Part shown: positions 55,732 through 64,000 of the stretch, in pieces
How the letters are laid out: each line of letters opens with the position of its first letter
Position numbering within the stretch: the stretch's first letter is position 1
Source of the DNA: Saccharopolyspora thermophila
GTDB taxonomy: Bacteria; Actinomycetota; Actinomycetes; Mycobacteriales; Pseudonocardiaceae
Reading direction: 5' to 3'
Length of the DNA: 64,000 nt
Assembly (NCBI RefSeq): GCF_014646075.1
Contig: NZ_BMMT01000016.1
Span: 62,001-126,000, forward strand
The notes under the pieces: model-generated
The model's input: the letters and a program-made list of their open reading frames with translations, nothing else
Databases searched by the model: none
What the model was told of the DNA's origin: nothing
Translations under genes and position numbers: made by a program

Positions 55732-56696
55732 GCATCCTCCTCGGTGAGCCGGGCGAACACATCCTCCAGCCCGGTGCGCGCCCGGCGGGCCTCGCGTACC
55801 CGGACCCCGGCTCGCACCAGGGTCGCGACGGCGTCCGCGGAGTCCACGGCGGACAGCTCCACACGGATCTCGCCGCTCTCCTCACGTGCCGGTGCGCCCG
55901 CCTCGCGCAGCGCCCGCAGCCCCGCCTGGACATCCGGCGTGGACACCAGCAGGTGCGGTGCACCCGACTCCAGCAGGGGCGCCAGTTCGCCCTGCGCCAC
56001 CAGCGAACCCCGGTGCATCACCGCGACGTGCGTGCAGGTCGCCTCGATCTCGGCGAGCAGGTGCGAGGACACCAGCACCGTGGTGCCCGCCGCGTGCAGC
56101 TCGGCGATGATCCGGCGGATCTCGCGGGTGCCCGCCGGGTCCAGTCCGTTGGTCGGTTCGTCGAGCACCACCAGCTCACGCGGCACCAGCAGCGCCGCCG
56201 CCAGGCCGAGCCGCTGCTTCATACCCAGCGAGTAGCCGCGGTACCGGCGCCCGCCGGCGGCACCGAGCCCGACCCGCTCCAACGCCTCCTCGACGACCCG
56301 GCGGACGTCCGGGCCACGCACCGCCGGTTCCATCGCCGCGCAGCGCAGCAGGTTCTCCCGGCCGGACAGGAACGGGTGGAAACCGGGCCCCTCGACGAGC
56401 GCGCCCACCCGCGGCAGGACCCGGCCGCCGTGCTCGGGCAGCCGGTGGCCGAGCAGTTCCACCGAACCCGAGGTCGGTGCGGTCAACCCGAGCAGCATCC
56501 GGATCGTGGTCGTCTTCCCCGAGCCGTTGGGGCCGAGCACCCCGACCACGGCGCCGCGCGGCACCGCCAGGTCCACGCCATCGACCGCGACGGTGCGGCC
56601 GTAGGTCTTGCGCAGTCCGGTGGTGCGTGCGGCGAGGTCCTCGGCCGCGGTGGGGGCAGCCGCGGCCGCCCCCACCGACTCCAGCGCACTGGTCAT
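55728..56696 (-). CDS. ABC transporter ATP-binding protein (DrrA/CcmA-like)
   Basis: 322 residues. Walker A GPNGSGKTT (about 57), signature YSLGMKQRLGLAAAL, Walker B ELVVLDEPTNGLDP and the switch His in LVSSHLLAE. The C-terminal 90 residues carry the DrrA-type domain ending LEDVFARLTEED. ATG at 56696 overlaps the RseB-like stop (TGATG). With the next gene it forms an ABC-2 exporter, probably a dimer of each. Confidence 0.95.
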   Translation of the reverse strand: MTSALESVGAAAAAPTAAEDLAARTTGLRKTYGRTVAVDGVDLAVPRGAVVGVLGPNGSGKTTTIRMLLGLTAPTSGSVELLGHRLPEHGGRVLPRVGALVEGPGFHPFLSGRENLLRCAAMEPAVRGPDVRRVVEEALERVGLGAAGGRRYRGYSLGMKQRLGLAAALLVPRELVVLDEPTNGLDPAGTREIRRIIAELHAAGTTVLVSSHLLAEIEATCTHVAVMHRGSLVAQGELAPLLESGAPHLLVSTPDVQAGLRALREAGAPAREESGEIRVELSAVDSADAVATLVRAGVRVREARRARTGLEDVFARLTEEDA

Positions 56697-57736
56697 CACG
56701 CGGCACCGAGCGCGGCGATGAGCACCTGCTCGGGCACCGCGCCCACGGCCACGCGGCCGTCGGAGGTCAGCAGGGCGTTGCCGGCCGCGGTGCCGATCAC
56801 CCAGCCGTTGCCCCACGGCCCGCTGACCGGTCGGCCGGTGCGCTCGGCGAGCTGCCGGAAGTCCGTCCGGTCCTTCGCCGAGGTCTGCTCGGGCAGCCGC
56901 GCCACCAGCACCGAGTCCCAGCCGTCACCGACGACACGGTGCTCGCCCTGCGGGTGCTGCGGTGCCTGCGGCCGGTGCTGCCGCGGCGCCTGCTCCACCG
57001 TGGCCCCGGCGGGCGGGGTGAACCGGAACAGCGCCGGGTCCGGCGCGGCCAGCTGCAGGTCGGTGAACCCGACCTGCAGCGCCGGGGCGTCGGACCCGTT
57101 GGTGTGCACGGACAGCTCCAGTGGGATGCGTTTCTCCGCGTCCACCGCCACGCGCACCTCGCGCAGCAGCGTGCGCTCGGACGGCTTCGGCGTCAGCACC
57201 AGTTCGTAGGCGTCGCGGCCGGCGACGCTGGCCGTGCCGTCGACAGCGACGTCGCTGGTCTGGCGCAGCGTGGCGATGATGTCGCGGGCGGCGGCCGCCG
57301 GGTCGGCCTGCGGGTGCTCGGCGCCCGGCTCGTGCGCGGCGTCGACGCGGGTGGCGGTGCGCTCGGCGGAGTCCCACTTCCAGACCGTCGAGCCGTCGTC
57401 GACGACCGTGACCTCGCCGCCGTGTGACGGCATCGACACGCGGTGGCGGCCCTGCCCGTCGGCCCACACCCGCACCTGGCTCGTGCCGTCGGCGAGCAGT
57501 TCGCCGCCCTGGCCCGCGGCCGGCAGCGCGGGCAGCCCGAGTGCGTTGTCGACCTGGACGGTCCCGCTCAGCGCGGGCGGGGCGGCCCGCATCACCGATT
57601 CCACGAGCTGTTCCGGGCTCACCGGAGGCAGTTCCGGCGCCGCGCCGGCGCCGGCCGGCAGCGCGAGCACCGTCAGGCCGAGCACGCCCGCGGCGGCCCC
57701 GGCGGTGGCGGTGATCGCCACGTTCCTGGGTTTCAT
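56696..57736 (-). CDS. Exported LolA/RseB-like protein
   Basis: 346 residues. A Sec signal peptide (about 1-33) ends in PAGAGAAP. The mature protein has the half-barrel features of the LolA/RseB/DUF2092 superfamily: SVMRAAPPALSGTVQV, RVWADGQGRHRVSMPSHGGE, DDGSTVWKWDSAERT, and AAPDPALFRFTPPAGATVEQ. Such proteins bind lipids or sense envelope signals. No lipobox is present. The stop overlaps the ABC ATPase start, so it likely works with the exporter. ATG at 57736 after GGGAGGA. Confidence 0.85.
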   Translation of the reverse strand: MKPRNVAITATAGAAAGVLGLTVLALPAGAGAAPELPPVSPEQLVESVMRAAPPALSGTVQVDNALGLPALPAAGQGGELLADGTSQVRVWADGQGRHRVSMPSHGGEVTVVDDGSTVWKWDSAERTATRVDAAHEPGAEHPQADPAAAARDIIATLRQTSDVAVDGTASVAGRDAYELVLTPKPSERTLLREVRVAVDAEKRIPLELSVHTNGSDAPALQVGFTDLQLAAPDPALFRFTPPAGATVEQAPRQHRPQAPQHPQGEHRVVGDGWDSVLVARLPEQTSAKDRTDFRQLAERTGRPVSGPWGNGWVIGTAAGNALLTSDGRVAVGAVPEQVLIAALGAA

Positions 57737-57853
57737 CCGTTCCTCCCTGTCGGGTCCTGTGCCCAGGGTGGCTGACGGGAGCTGAGATAACGCTGAGAGC
57801 GGGCTGGTCGCTGAGAACCGGCTCAGCTCGGCGATCATGGGTGCCAGTCGTAG

Positions 57854-57881
57854 ACTAAAAATAGTTCACAGATTTACTAGT
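57854..57881. promoter_or_regulatory. Probable MarR operator upstream of its own gene
   Basis: ACTAAAAAT and ATTTACTAGT form an imperfect dyad in an AT-rich patch 18 bases before the MarR ATG. The right half contains TAGTAAAT (inverted), the same 8 bases as in the hmgA operator. Confidence 0.5.
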
Positions 57882-57898
57882 TGGGCTGGAGGGCCGCG

Positions 57899-58423
57899 AT
57901 GGCCGAGGGTGAACTGGACTTCTGGTCCTTCGTCGAACTGGCCAACCACCGGCTCGCCACCGAATACGGGTTCCGCCACCAGTTGGCGACCGAGGTGCTG
58001 CTGACGCTCAACCGGGCGTCCAACATCGTCACCTACGACCTGGAGGCGTCGGTGCACCGGCCGCGCGGCCGGTCCTGGTCGGGTTTCCGGCTGCTGTTCG
58101 TGACCTGGCTGGCCGGGCCGCTGGAGGCGAAGAAAGCCGCCGAGCTCACCGGAATGAGCCGGGCGGCGGTGTCGAACCTGACCAAGACGCTGGTGGCCGA
58201 CGGGCTGCTGGAGCGCACGCCGGGCGAGCGCGACGGCCGGTCCGTGCTGCTGTCGCTGACCGAGCGCGGACAGCAGGAGATGGTCGAGGTCTTCCGCGCC
58301 CACAACGAGCGCGAGCACGACTGGACCAGCGTGCTCACCGAGACCGAGCAGCGCATCCTGGTGATGCTGCTGGACAAACTCATCACCAACCGCGACCAGT
58401 TCGAGGTGCGCGGACGCAACTGA
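57899..58423 (+). CDS. MarR-family regulator of the homogentisate operon
   Basis: 174 residues. Winged helix with FVTWLAGPLEAKKAAELTGM, SRAAVSNLTKTLVADGLLER and GERDGRSVLLSLTERG. An unusually long N-terminal helix region (about 60 residues) precedes the core. ATG at 57899 follows GGAGGG. It is followed at 95 bases by hmgA, with a strong palindrome between. Repression relieved by homogentisate or its product is likely but inferred. Confidence 0.9.
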   Translation: MAEGELDFWSFVELANHRLATEYGFRHQLATEVLLTLNRASNIVTYDLEASVHRPRGRSWSGFRLLFVTWLAGPLEAKKAAELTGMSRAAVSNLTKTLVADGLLERTPGERDGRSVLLSLTERGQQEMVEVFRAHNEREHDWTSVLTETEQRILVMLLDKLITNRDQFEVRGRN

Positions 58424-58444
58424 CGGTGCGGTGTTGCACGACCA

Positions 58445-58472
58445 GCAGTTAGTAAATACATTAACTAACTGC
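58445..58472. promoter_or_regulatory. Strong palindromic operator before hmgA
   Basis: GCAGTTAGT and ACTAACTGC, perfect 9-base arms; over 14-base arms 12 of 14 pairs match. It lies 47 bases before the hmgA ATG in an AT-rich island. Best candidate site for the adjacent MarR. Confidence 0.75.
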
Positions 58473-58518
58473 ACCCGGGGTGGCCGGAACCCCGGACCCT
58501 CAGCGAGGAGGCGACGGC

Positions 58519-59718
58519 ATGGCGTACTACCGGCAGGTCGGCGAGGTACCACCGAAGCGGCACACCCAGCACCGCAGGCCCGACGGCGGGCTGTACTACG
58601 AGGAGCTGATGGGGGAGGAGGGCTTCTCCAGCGACTCGTCGCTGCTGTACCACCGCAACATTCCCTCCGCGCTGGTGGACTCGGCGAACTGGGAACTGCC
58701 GGACCTGGGCACCGAACCCAACCACCCGCTGCGGCCCCGGCACCTGAAGCTGCACGAGCTGTTCGCCGGCACCGAGTGGAAGCGCCACGACGTGGTCACC
58801 GGTCGCCGGCTGGTGCTCGGCAACGCCGACGTCCGCATCTCCTACGTCGTCGCCGGCGAAACCTCACCGCTGTACCGCAACGGGATCGGCGACGAGTGCA
58901 TCTACGTCGAGTCCGGCTCCGGCGTCGTCGAGACCGTCTTCGGGGCCCTGCCGTTCCGGCAGGGCGACTACGTGGTCCTGCCGCGCGCCACCACGCACCG
59001 GTGGGTGCCGCAGGGTGACGAGCCGGTGCGTGCGTACTGCATCGAGGCGAACTCGCACATCACGCCGCCGCGCCGCTACCTGTCGAAGTTCGGCCAGTTC
59101 CTGGAGCACGCGCCGTACTGCGAGCGTGACCTGCGCGGGCCGACCGAACCGCTGCTGGCCGAGGGCGACGACGTCGAGGTGCTGGTCAAGCACCGCGGCA
59201 GGCAGGGCATCGTCGGCACGAGGTTCGTCTACCCGCAACACCCGTTCGACGTGGTCGGCTGGGACGGCTGCCTGTACCCGTACGCGTTCAACATCGGTGA
59301 CTTCGAGCCGATCACCGGTCGGGTGCACCAGCCGCCGCCGGTGCACCAGGTCTTCGAGGGCACCAACTTCGTGGTGTGCAACTTCGTGCCGCGCAAGGTG
59401 GACTACCACCCACGGTCCATCCCGGTGCCCTACTACCACTCCAACGTGGACTCCGACGAGGTGATGTTCTACTGCGGCGGGGATTACGAGGCACGCAAGG
59501 GCTCCGGCATCGGTCCCGGGTCGATCTCGCTGCACCCGGGCGGGCATTCGCACGGCCCGCAGCCCGGCGCGTACGAGCGCAGCATCGGCGTGGAGTTCTT
59601 CGACGAACTGGCCGTCATGGTCGACACCTTCCGCCCACTGGAGCTCGGCGAGGGTGGCCGTGCCGCCGAGGACCCCGGCTACGCCTGGACCTGGTCGGGA
59701 CGGGGGCCGGCGCGGTGA
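58519..59718 (+). CDS. hmgA: Homogentisate 1,2-dioxygenase
   Basis: 399 residues, cupin-fold iron enzyme that opens the ring of homogentisate to maleylacetoacetate in tyrosine and phenylalanine breakdown. Features: MAYYRQVGEVPPKRHTQHR at the start as in bacterial HmgA, ECIYVESGSGVVET, then DSDEVMFYCGGDYEARKG and LHPGGHSHGPQPGAYE, which provide His and Glu iron ligands. ATG at 58519 follows GAGGAGG. The stop overlaps the next gene by GTGA. Confidence 0.95.
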   Translation: MAYYRQVGEVPPKRHTQHRRPDGGLYYEELMGEEGFSSDSSLLYHRNIPSALVDSANWELPDLGTEPNHPLRPRHLKLHELFAGTEWKRHDVVTGRRLVLGNADVRISYVVAGETSPLYRNGIGDECIYVESGSGVVETVFGALPFRQGDYVVLPRATTHRWVPQGDEPVRAYCIEANSHITPPRRYLSKFGQFLEHAPYCERDLRGPTEPLLAEGDDVEVLVKHRGRQGIVGTRFVYPQHPFDVVGWDGCLYPYAFNIGDFEPITGRVHQPPPVHQVFEGTNFVVCNFVPRKVDYHPRSIPVPYYHSNVDSDEVMFYCGGDYEARKGSGIGPGSISLHPGGHSHGPQPGAYERSIGVEFFDELAVMVDTFRPLELGEGGRAAEDPGYAWTWSGRGPAR

Positions 59719-60569
59719 GCATCCCCGACTTCGCCCGGTCGCTGTGCGACGACGCCGCCGTCTTCCCACCGGGCCGCACGCCGCTGCCCGAGGCGGTCAG
59801 CGCGCACGCGCGGCACGTCACCTCGCCCTACGCGGAGCTGGTCGGCCCGCTGGTGCTCGCCGCGCCGGCGCTGGCCGACCTGGCAACGCTGGCCGTTGAC
59901 GGCCTGGAGCTGTCCGTCACCGCACCGCAAGGCCCGGGGCAGGTGCCCGCGGTCCGCACGGCCGCGGCGGAGTTGCCCGTCCGGGTGCGCGCCCTGGAAG
60001 TGGCGGTGCCGCCCGGGCAGTCCCCGGCCGAGTTCTTCGCCGCCCTGGACCGGGCGGGTGGGCCCGGGGACGCCGTCGTCTTCGTCGAGGTGCCGCGCGA
60101 CGAGCGCCGAGCGGAGGTCATCGCCCGGTGCGCCACGGCCGGCTACCGGGCCAAGTTCCGCACCGGCGGGGTGCGCGCCGACCTCTACCCGGACGAGGCC
60201 GAACTGGCCACCGCGATCCGCTCGGTCGTCGAGGCGGGCGTGCCGTTCAAAGCCACCGCGGGGCTGCACCACGCGGTCCGCAACACCGATCCGGGCACCG
60301 GTTTCGAGCAGCACGGCTACCTCAACCTGCTGCTGGCCACCGACGCGGCGGTGGACTTCGCCGATGACACCGAGATCGCCGCCGTGCTCGCCGAACGCGA
60401 CGCGGACAAGATCGCCGAGCGAGTGGCCAAGCTCGACAGCGCGCGGGTCACCGCGGCCCGGACCCGCTTCCTGTCCTTCGGGACGTGCAGCATCGCCGAA
60501 CCGTTGACCGAGCTGGTGGACCTGGGGTTGGTGCCCGCCGCCGTGCTCGGCGAAGGAGGACTTCCGTGA
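59715..60569 (+). CDS. Uncharacterised protein between hmgA and fahA
   Basis: 284 residues, soluble, not recognised. VSIPDFARSLCDDAAVFPPG at the N-terminus, then alternating strands and helices; FRTGGVRADLYPDEAELATA, FKATAGLHHAVRNTDP and FLSFGTCSIAEPLTELVDLG are probable conserved motifs and suggest a TIM-barrel-like fold. It overlaps both hmgA and fahA by 4 bases (GTGA), so its product is needed with theirs. No glutathione- or mycothiol-dependent isomerase signature is seen. It could be a maleylacetoacetate isomerase of a new type or a helper protein. Confidence 0.85.
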   Translation: MSIPDFARSLCDDAAVFPPGRTPLPEAVSAHARHVTSPYAELVGPLVLAAPALADLATLAVDGLELSVTAPQGPGQVPAVRTAAAELPVRVRALEVAVPPGQSPAEFFAALDRAGGPGDAVVFVEVPRDERRAEVIARCATAGYRAKFRTGGVRADLYPDEAELATAIRSVVEAGVPFKATAGLHHAVRNTDPGTGFEQHGYLNLLLATDAAVDFADDTEIAAVLAERDADKIAERVAKLDSARVTAARTRFLSFGTCSIAEPLTELVDLGLVPAAVLGEGGLP

Positions 60570-61744
60570 CCAGGATCGACATTCCGGCGGGGTCGCCGTT
60601 CGGGTTGGCCAACCTGCCCTACGGCGTGTTCTCCACGCCCGGAACCGGGCCGCGCGTCGGCGTCCGCGTCGGCGAGTCCGTCGTGGACCTCGCGGTGCTG
60701 CTCGGCGACGACGTGTTCGCGCAGCCGGTGCTCAACCCGTTCATGGCCCAGGGATACGACCGCTGGGTGGCGGTGCGTGAGAAGATCGCCGAGGCGGTCT
60801 CCGGTGAGGTGCCCGACGCCGCCGTGCACCCGGTGGGCGAGGTGCGTCTGCACCTGCCGTTCGAGGTCGCCGACTACGTGGACTTCTACGCGTCCGAGCA
60901 CCACGCCAGCAACCTCGGGCGCCTGTTCCGCCCGAACGCCGAACCGCTGATGCCGAACTGGAAGCACCTCCCGGTTGGCTACCACGGGCGTGGTGGAACG
61001 GTTGTGGTGTCCGGGACCGAAATCATGCGGCCGCTCGGTCAGCGCAAGGGTCCCGATGAGGCGACACCGACCTTCGGGCCCTGCCGACGCCTGGACATCG
61101 AGGCCGAGCTCGGCTTCGTCGTCGGCACCGGTTCACAACTGGGCGAGGCGGTGCCCACCGGCGAGTTCGCGACCCGGGTCTTCGGCGTGGTACTGGTCAA
61201 CGACTGGTCCGCCCGTGACATCCAGGCGTGGGAGTACGTGCCGCTGGGGCCGTTTCTGGGCAAGAGCTTCGCCACGTCGATCTCGCCGTGGGTGGTGCCG
61301 CTGCTGGCGCTGGAGGCGGCCCGCGTGCCGACCCCGACGCAGGACCCGCGACCGCTGCCGTACCTGCGGGAGGACGAGCCGTGGGGACTGGACATCGACC
61401 TGGTGGTGTCCTGGAACGGTCAGGAGGTCTCGCGCCCGCCCTACCGCGAGATGTACTGGTCGCCGGCGCAGATGCTGGCGCACCTGACCGTCAACGGCGC
61501 GGTCACTCGCACCGGCGACCTCTTCGCCTCGGGCACCATCTCCGGTCCGCAGCGCGACCAGTGCGGGGCGTTCATCGAACTCACCTGGGGCGGGCAGCAA
61601 CCGGTTCGGGTCGGCGGTGCGGAACGCACGTTCCTGCAGGACGGCGACGAGGTCAGCATCACCGCCACCGCGCCCGGACCGGACGGCAGCCGCATCGGCT
61701 TCGGCGAGGTCACCGGCCGGATCCTGCCGGCCCGAAAGGTCTGA
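60566..61744 (+). CDS. fahA: Fumarylacetoacetase
   Basis: 392 residues. Splits fumarylacetoacetate into fumarate and acetoacetate. The N-terminal SH3-like part is followed by the FAH domain: DFYASEHHASNLGRLFRP with the catalytic His, LPVGYHGRGGTVVVSG, and metal-binding Glu residues in DIEAELGFVVG, with the metal Asp in VLVNDWSARDIQAWEY. GTG at 60566 follows GAAGGAGGA and overlaps the upstream stop. It is the last gene of the operon. Confidence 0.95.
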   Translation: MTRIDIPAGSPFGLANLPYGVFSTPGTGPRVGVRVGESVVDLAVLLGDDVFAQPVLNPFMAQGYDRWVAVREKIAEAVSGEVPDAAVHPVGEVRLHLPFEVADYVDFYASEHHASNLGRLFRPNAEPLMPNWKHLPVGYHGRGGTVVVSGTEIMRPLGQRKGPDEATPTFGPCRRLDIEAELGFVVGTGSQLGEAVPTGEFATRVFGVVLVNDWSARDIQAWEYVPLGPFLGKSFATSISPWVVPLLALEAARVPTPTQDPRPLPYLREDEPWGLDIDLVVSWNGQEVSRPPYREMYWSPAQMLAHLTVNGAVTRTGDLFASGTISGPQRDQCGAFIELTWGGQQPVRVGGAERTFLQDGDEVSITATAPGPDGSRIGFGEVTGRILPARKV

Positions 61745-61785
61745 TCGCTTCCGCCCGCCGGATCAGCCACACCGCGAGCCGCGGT

Positions 61786-63211
61786 TCAGCGATGTCCGGT
61801 GCCCTCGCTCCCGCCGTGCCAGTCGGCCATGTGCGTGGCGTGCGTGCGCAGGTACGCCCCGGGTTTGAAGAAGCGGTCGTAGAAGTCGAGGTCGAGGTGG
61901 TGCGCCTGGACGTAGTTCAGGATGAACACCGTCGGCACGGTCGCGGGGAACTTGCCGAAGGTCTCGTCAACGTACTGCGCCTGGAGCGCCACGCACGCCT
62001 TGAACTCCTCGTCGTGGACCAGGGCGCTGCCGCGGAATCCGGGAGTGTCGGTCCAGGCGCCGGGCGTGTCGCGATGGAACGGGCCGCCGGGCCCGAACTT
62101 GCGTTCGGCGAAGGTTTCGACCGCCGCCGCCATGTCGGGGTAGTGGGGCGGGCAGTACGCCTCGAAGACCCCTGCACGGCCGGTGGGGTTGGGCGTCGAC
62201 CAGCGCTCGTCCTCGTCGTAGCGAAAGCCCAGGCCGGGCACGTCCGGGTTGCCGGAGGCGCCGAGCATCGAGAACCGGTCGATCCCGTCGAACATCCATC
62301 CGCCCAGACCCATCGCCTGGAGCATCAGCACACCCGCGTAACACGCGGTGGCCAGCTCCGCGGTGGCCTCGGTGAGCGCGTACTGCTCGGCGAAGGTCAA
62401 CGGGAACGGTTCCTCGACGTCGACCAGCGTGCTGAACTCCGCCAGCCCGGGGATCTCGCGGTGGTGGACGTCGTCATAGATCCCGTAGCCGTTCTGCACG
62501 AAGAAGCACAGCACGGCGAGCAGGTGCTGGGCGATGTCGGCCACCGGGATGACCAGTAGCGAGCCGGGCACGTTGACACACCAGGTGTTGTGGCCCTCCA
62601 GGTAGGGCTCCTCCGCGGGCAGGTACAGCCGCTGGTCGGACAGGCGGCGGAGCCGCTGCTGGTGGCGCTCGACCACCAGGTCCGGCGTGACCTCCTCGAC
62701 CGCGGGGTCCACGAGGGCGCCGGCATCCCGGGTCGGGAAGAAGTAGACGCCCGAGTCGTCGGTGCAGAACAGCTCAGCGGTGTGGATGCCCGCCGCGGAG
62801 GGGAAGGTGCGGCCCGCCGCGGCACCGGCGTAGTTCGACACGTGCGGTGCGTAGCGGGCGTGCCGGGTGATCGAGTAGTGCCAGCCCGTGGTGCCGCCCA
62901 TCGCGCCGAGCACGAGCATCCGCTCAAGCTCGGTGAGGGGGACCGGCTCGTGCTCGGAACGGTAGGCCAGCGGGCCGTCGGGAATCTCGTCGCCCAGGGC
63001 GAACCGCCGGGATCGGCGGCCGAGGAGCGCCTCCACCAGCGGGAACGCGGCGAGCTTCGGGAGCGCCTCCGCCCTGGCACCGCGGTCGTCGTCTGCGTAC
63101 ACCGCACCCTCCCACGCGTCGCACGTACGCCTCCGGCACGTCCTCGACCATCGCGGCGGTCGCCGACCGCAGCCAGGGTCCGAAGTCACGGCAGGGCTCG
63201 TCCACCGGCAC
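61786..63211 (-). pseudogene. Nitroreductase-like protein, one frameshift near the N-terminus
   Basis: The main frame (from about 63115) reads LLGRRSRRFALGDEIPDGPL, LERMLVLGAMGGTTGWHYSI, HTAELFCTDDSGVYFFPTRD and continues about 440 residues. The N-terminal part VDEPCRDFGPWLRSATAAMV to PEAYVRR is in another frame, joined near 63111-63125. It resembles nitroreductase/SagB-like flavin enzymes, with the arginine-rich R-R-S-R-R-F start, but it is longer than usual. No close family is recognised. It may be functional if the shift is a sequence error. Confidence 0.65.
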
Positions 63212-63322
63212 CGGACTCAACGCCCGTCCCGCGGCTGGTCGGTCACCTCGCACGCGGCGGCGATGGACGCACGGGAGGGTTCGATCGCGGTGGACAAGGG
63301 CCGAGCGCAGCCCGCCGCCTGG

Positions 63323-64000
63323 TCAGTACCGCAGGCCGAAGCCGAGTGGGAACAGCGGTTGCTTGCCGTCGCCGTCGTTGATGGGCTGCTGGTCCGCGCT
63401 GGCCATCCAGGTCACCGGCAGTGTGCCCGTGGGGTGGTGGTCGCCGAACAGCACGTCGGCCACCCCGGCCCCCTCGGTGCCCGGCAGCCAGGACGCCACC
63501 AGCGCGTCCCACCCCGGCAGCTCGGCCGCGATGTCCAGCGGGCGGCCGGAGACCAGCACGACCACCACCGGAACACCCGCCTGCTGCACCCTGGCCAGGG
63601 TGGCGAGGTCCTCCTGGTCCAGCCCCATCCCCGCGGGACGGTCTCCGGCGCCCTCGGCATAGGGCGTCTCGCCGACCACGACGATCGCCGCGCGATAGCT
63701 GCCGTCGATGCCGTTGCCGTACCGGTCGTAGGTGACCTCGGTGGACGGCGACACCGCCTGCCGGATGCCATCCAGGATGGTGGTGCCCGGCGTGATCGGC
63801 CCGCTGCTGCCCTGCCAGCTGATGGTCCAGCCGCCGCTCTGGTTGCCGATGTCGTCGGCGTTCTTGCCGGCGACGAAGATCTTGCCGCCGTCCTTGGCCA
63901 GCGGCAGCACCCCGCCGTCGTTCTTCAGCAGCACCTGCGACTCGCGGACCGCCTCCCGGGCAAGTCCCCGGTGCTCCGGGCTGCCCACGGTGCCGGTGTA
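63323..64000 (-). CDS. Glycoside hydrolase family 3 beta-glucosidase, C-terminal part (runs off window)
   Basis: 226 codons, the C-terminal half of a GH3 exo-beta-glucosidase of the ExoP/barley exo-hydrolase type. YTGTVGSPEHRGLAREAVRE and VLLKNDGGVLPLAKDG open the second domain, then FVAGKNADDIGNQSGGWTIS and VVVGETPYAEGAGDRP. It ends in GTLPVTWMASADQQP and FPLGFGLRY. The catalytic domain and start lie beyond base 64000. Such enzymes release glucose from beta-glucans outside the cell or in the periplasm. Confidence 0.9.
   Translation of the reverse strand, partial: YTGTVGSPEHRGLAREAVRESQVLLKNDGGVLPLAKDGGKIFVAGKNADDIGNQSGGWTISWQGSSGPITPGTTILDGIRQAVSPSTEVTYDRYGNGIDGSYRAAIVVVGETPYAEGAGDRPAGMGLDQEDLATLARVQQAGVPVVVVLVSGRPLDIAAELPGWDALVASWLPGTEGAGVADVLFGDHHPTGTLPVTWMASADQQPINDGDGKQPLFPLGFGLRY

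Overview
The window is GC-rich DNA, tightly packed with genes, from a high-GC actinomycete. GTG starts are common, many start and stop codons overlap (ATGA, GTGA, TGATG), and strong Shine-Dalgarno sites are frequent. A mycolata/Pseudonocardiales-type arabinosyltransferase (21249-24200) and a DUF6879 / XRE-DUF5753 operon (48452-50048) suggest a Pseudonocardiaceae-like organism (Saccharopolyspora, Amycolatopsis or similar). The genus is an inference. I found no rRNA, tRNA, CRISPR array, insertion sequence or prophage.

Layout. 1-3760: two universal stress proteins flank a GH65 sugar phosphorylase/hydrolase. 3801-5800: a coupled pair, a DUF4041/T5orf172 (GIY-YIG) coiled-coil protein and a DUF2510/PH-like protein. 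6066-10723: lipase, MFS pump, nitronate monooxygenase with a PadR regulator, secreted HNH nuclease. 10853-16003: TAXI-type TRAP transporter and a long acyl-CoA dehydrogenase. 16330-25409: YrdC/YciO protein, cold-shock protein, MarR-MFS pair, VOC protein, arabinosyltransferase, AEC carrier. 25440-26209: a strip of decayed genes including a frameshifted ASCH-domain gene. 26279-28564: BisC-like molybdoenzyme. 28944-36954: a signalling island with one intact sensor kinase, one kinase-like protein without catalytic residues, a NarL-type response regulator, a truncated kinase, and an Hsp70-transmembrane-beta-propeller fusion. 37003-43395: an aromatic/acyl-CoA catabolic block with a dehydratase, GntR regulator, CatI/CatJ-type CoA-transferase, LysR regulator and MHS-family permease. 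43484-50856: pseudouridine synthase, MFS, YbdK-type ligase, small zinc-binding proteins, the DUF6879/XRE operon and a methyltransferase. 51067-54371: flavodoxin-like protein, a frameshifted FAD oxidase and an aldo/keto reductase. 54889-57736: an RseB/LolA-like exported protein coupled to an ABC-2 exporter. 57899-61744: homogentisate catabolism (MarR, hmgA, an unknown coupled gene, fahA). 61786-64000: a frameshifted nitroreductase-like gene and the end of a GH3 beta-glucosidase.

How genes work together. The clearest pathway is homogentisate to fumarate plus acetoacetate. hmgA, an uncharacterised protein and fahA are joined by GTGA overlaps under a strong palindromic operator; no recognisable maleylacetoacetate isomerase is present, so the middle gene is a candidate for that step. 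The CatI/CatJ, LysR and permease genes share a promoter half-site and probably form one regulon. The signalling island pairs a response regulator with a kinase that has a phosphoacceptor histidine but lacks most ATP-binding motifs, next to a pseudokinase and a membrane-anchored Hsp70 sensor-like protein.

Three genes (ASCH, FAD oxidase, nitroreductase-like) each carry one apparent frameshift. These could be real decay or assembly errors.
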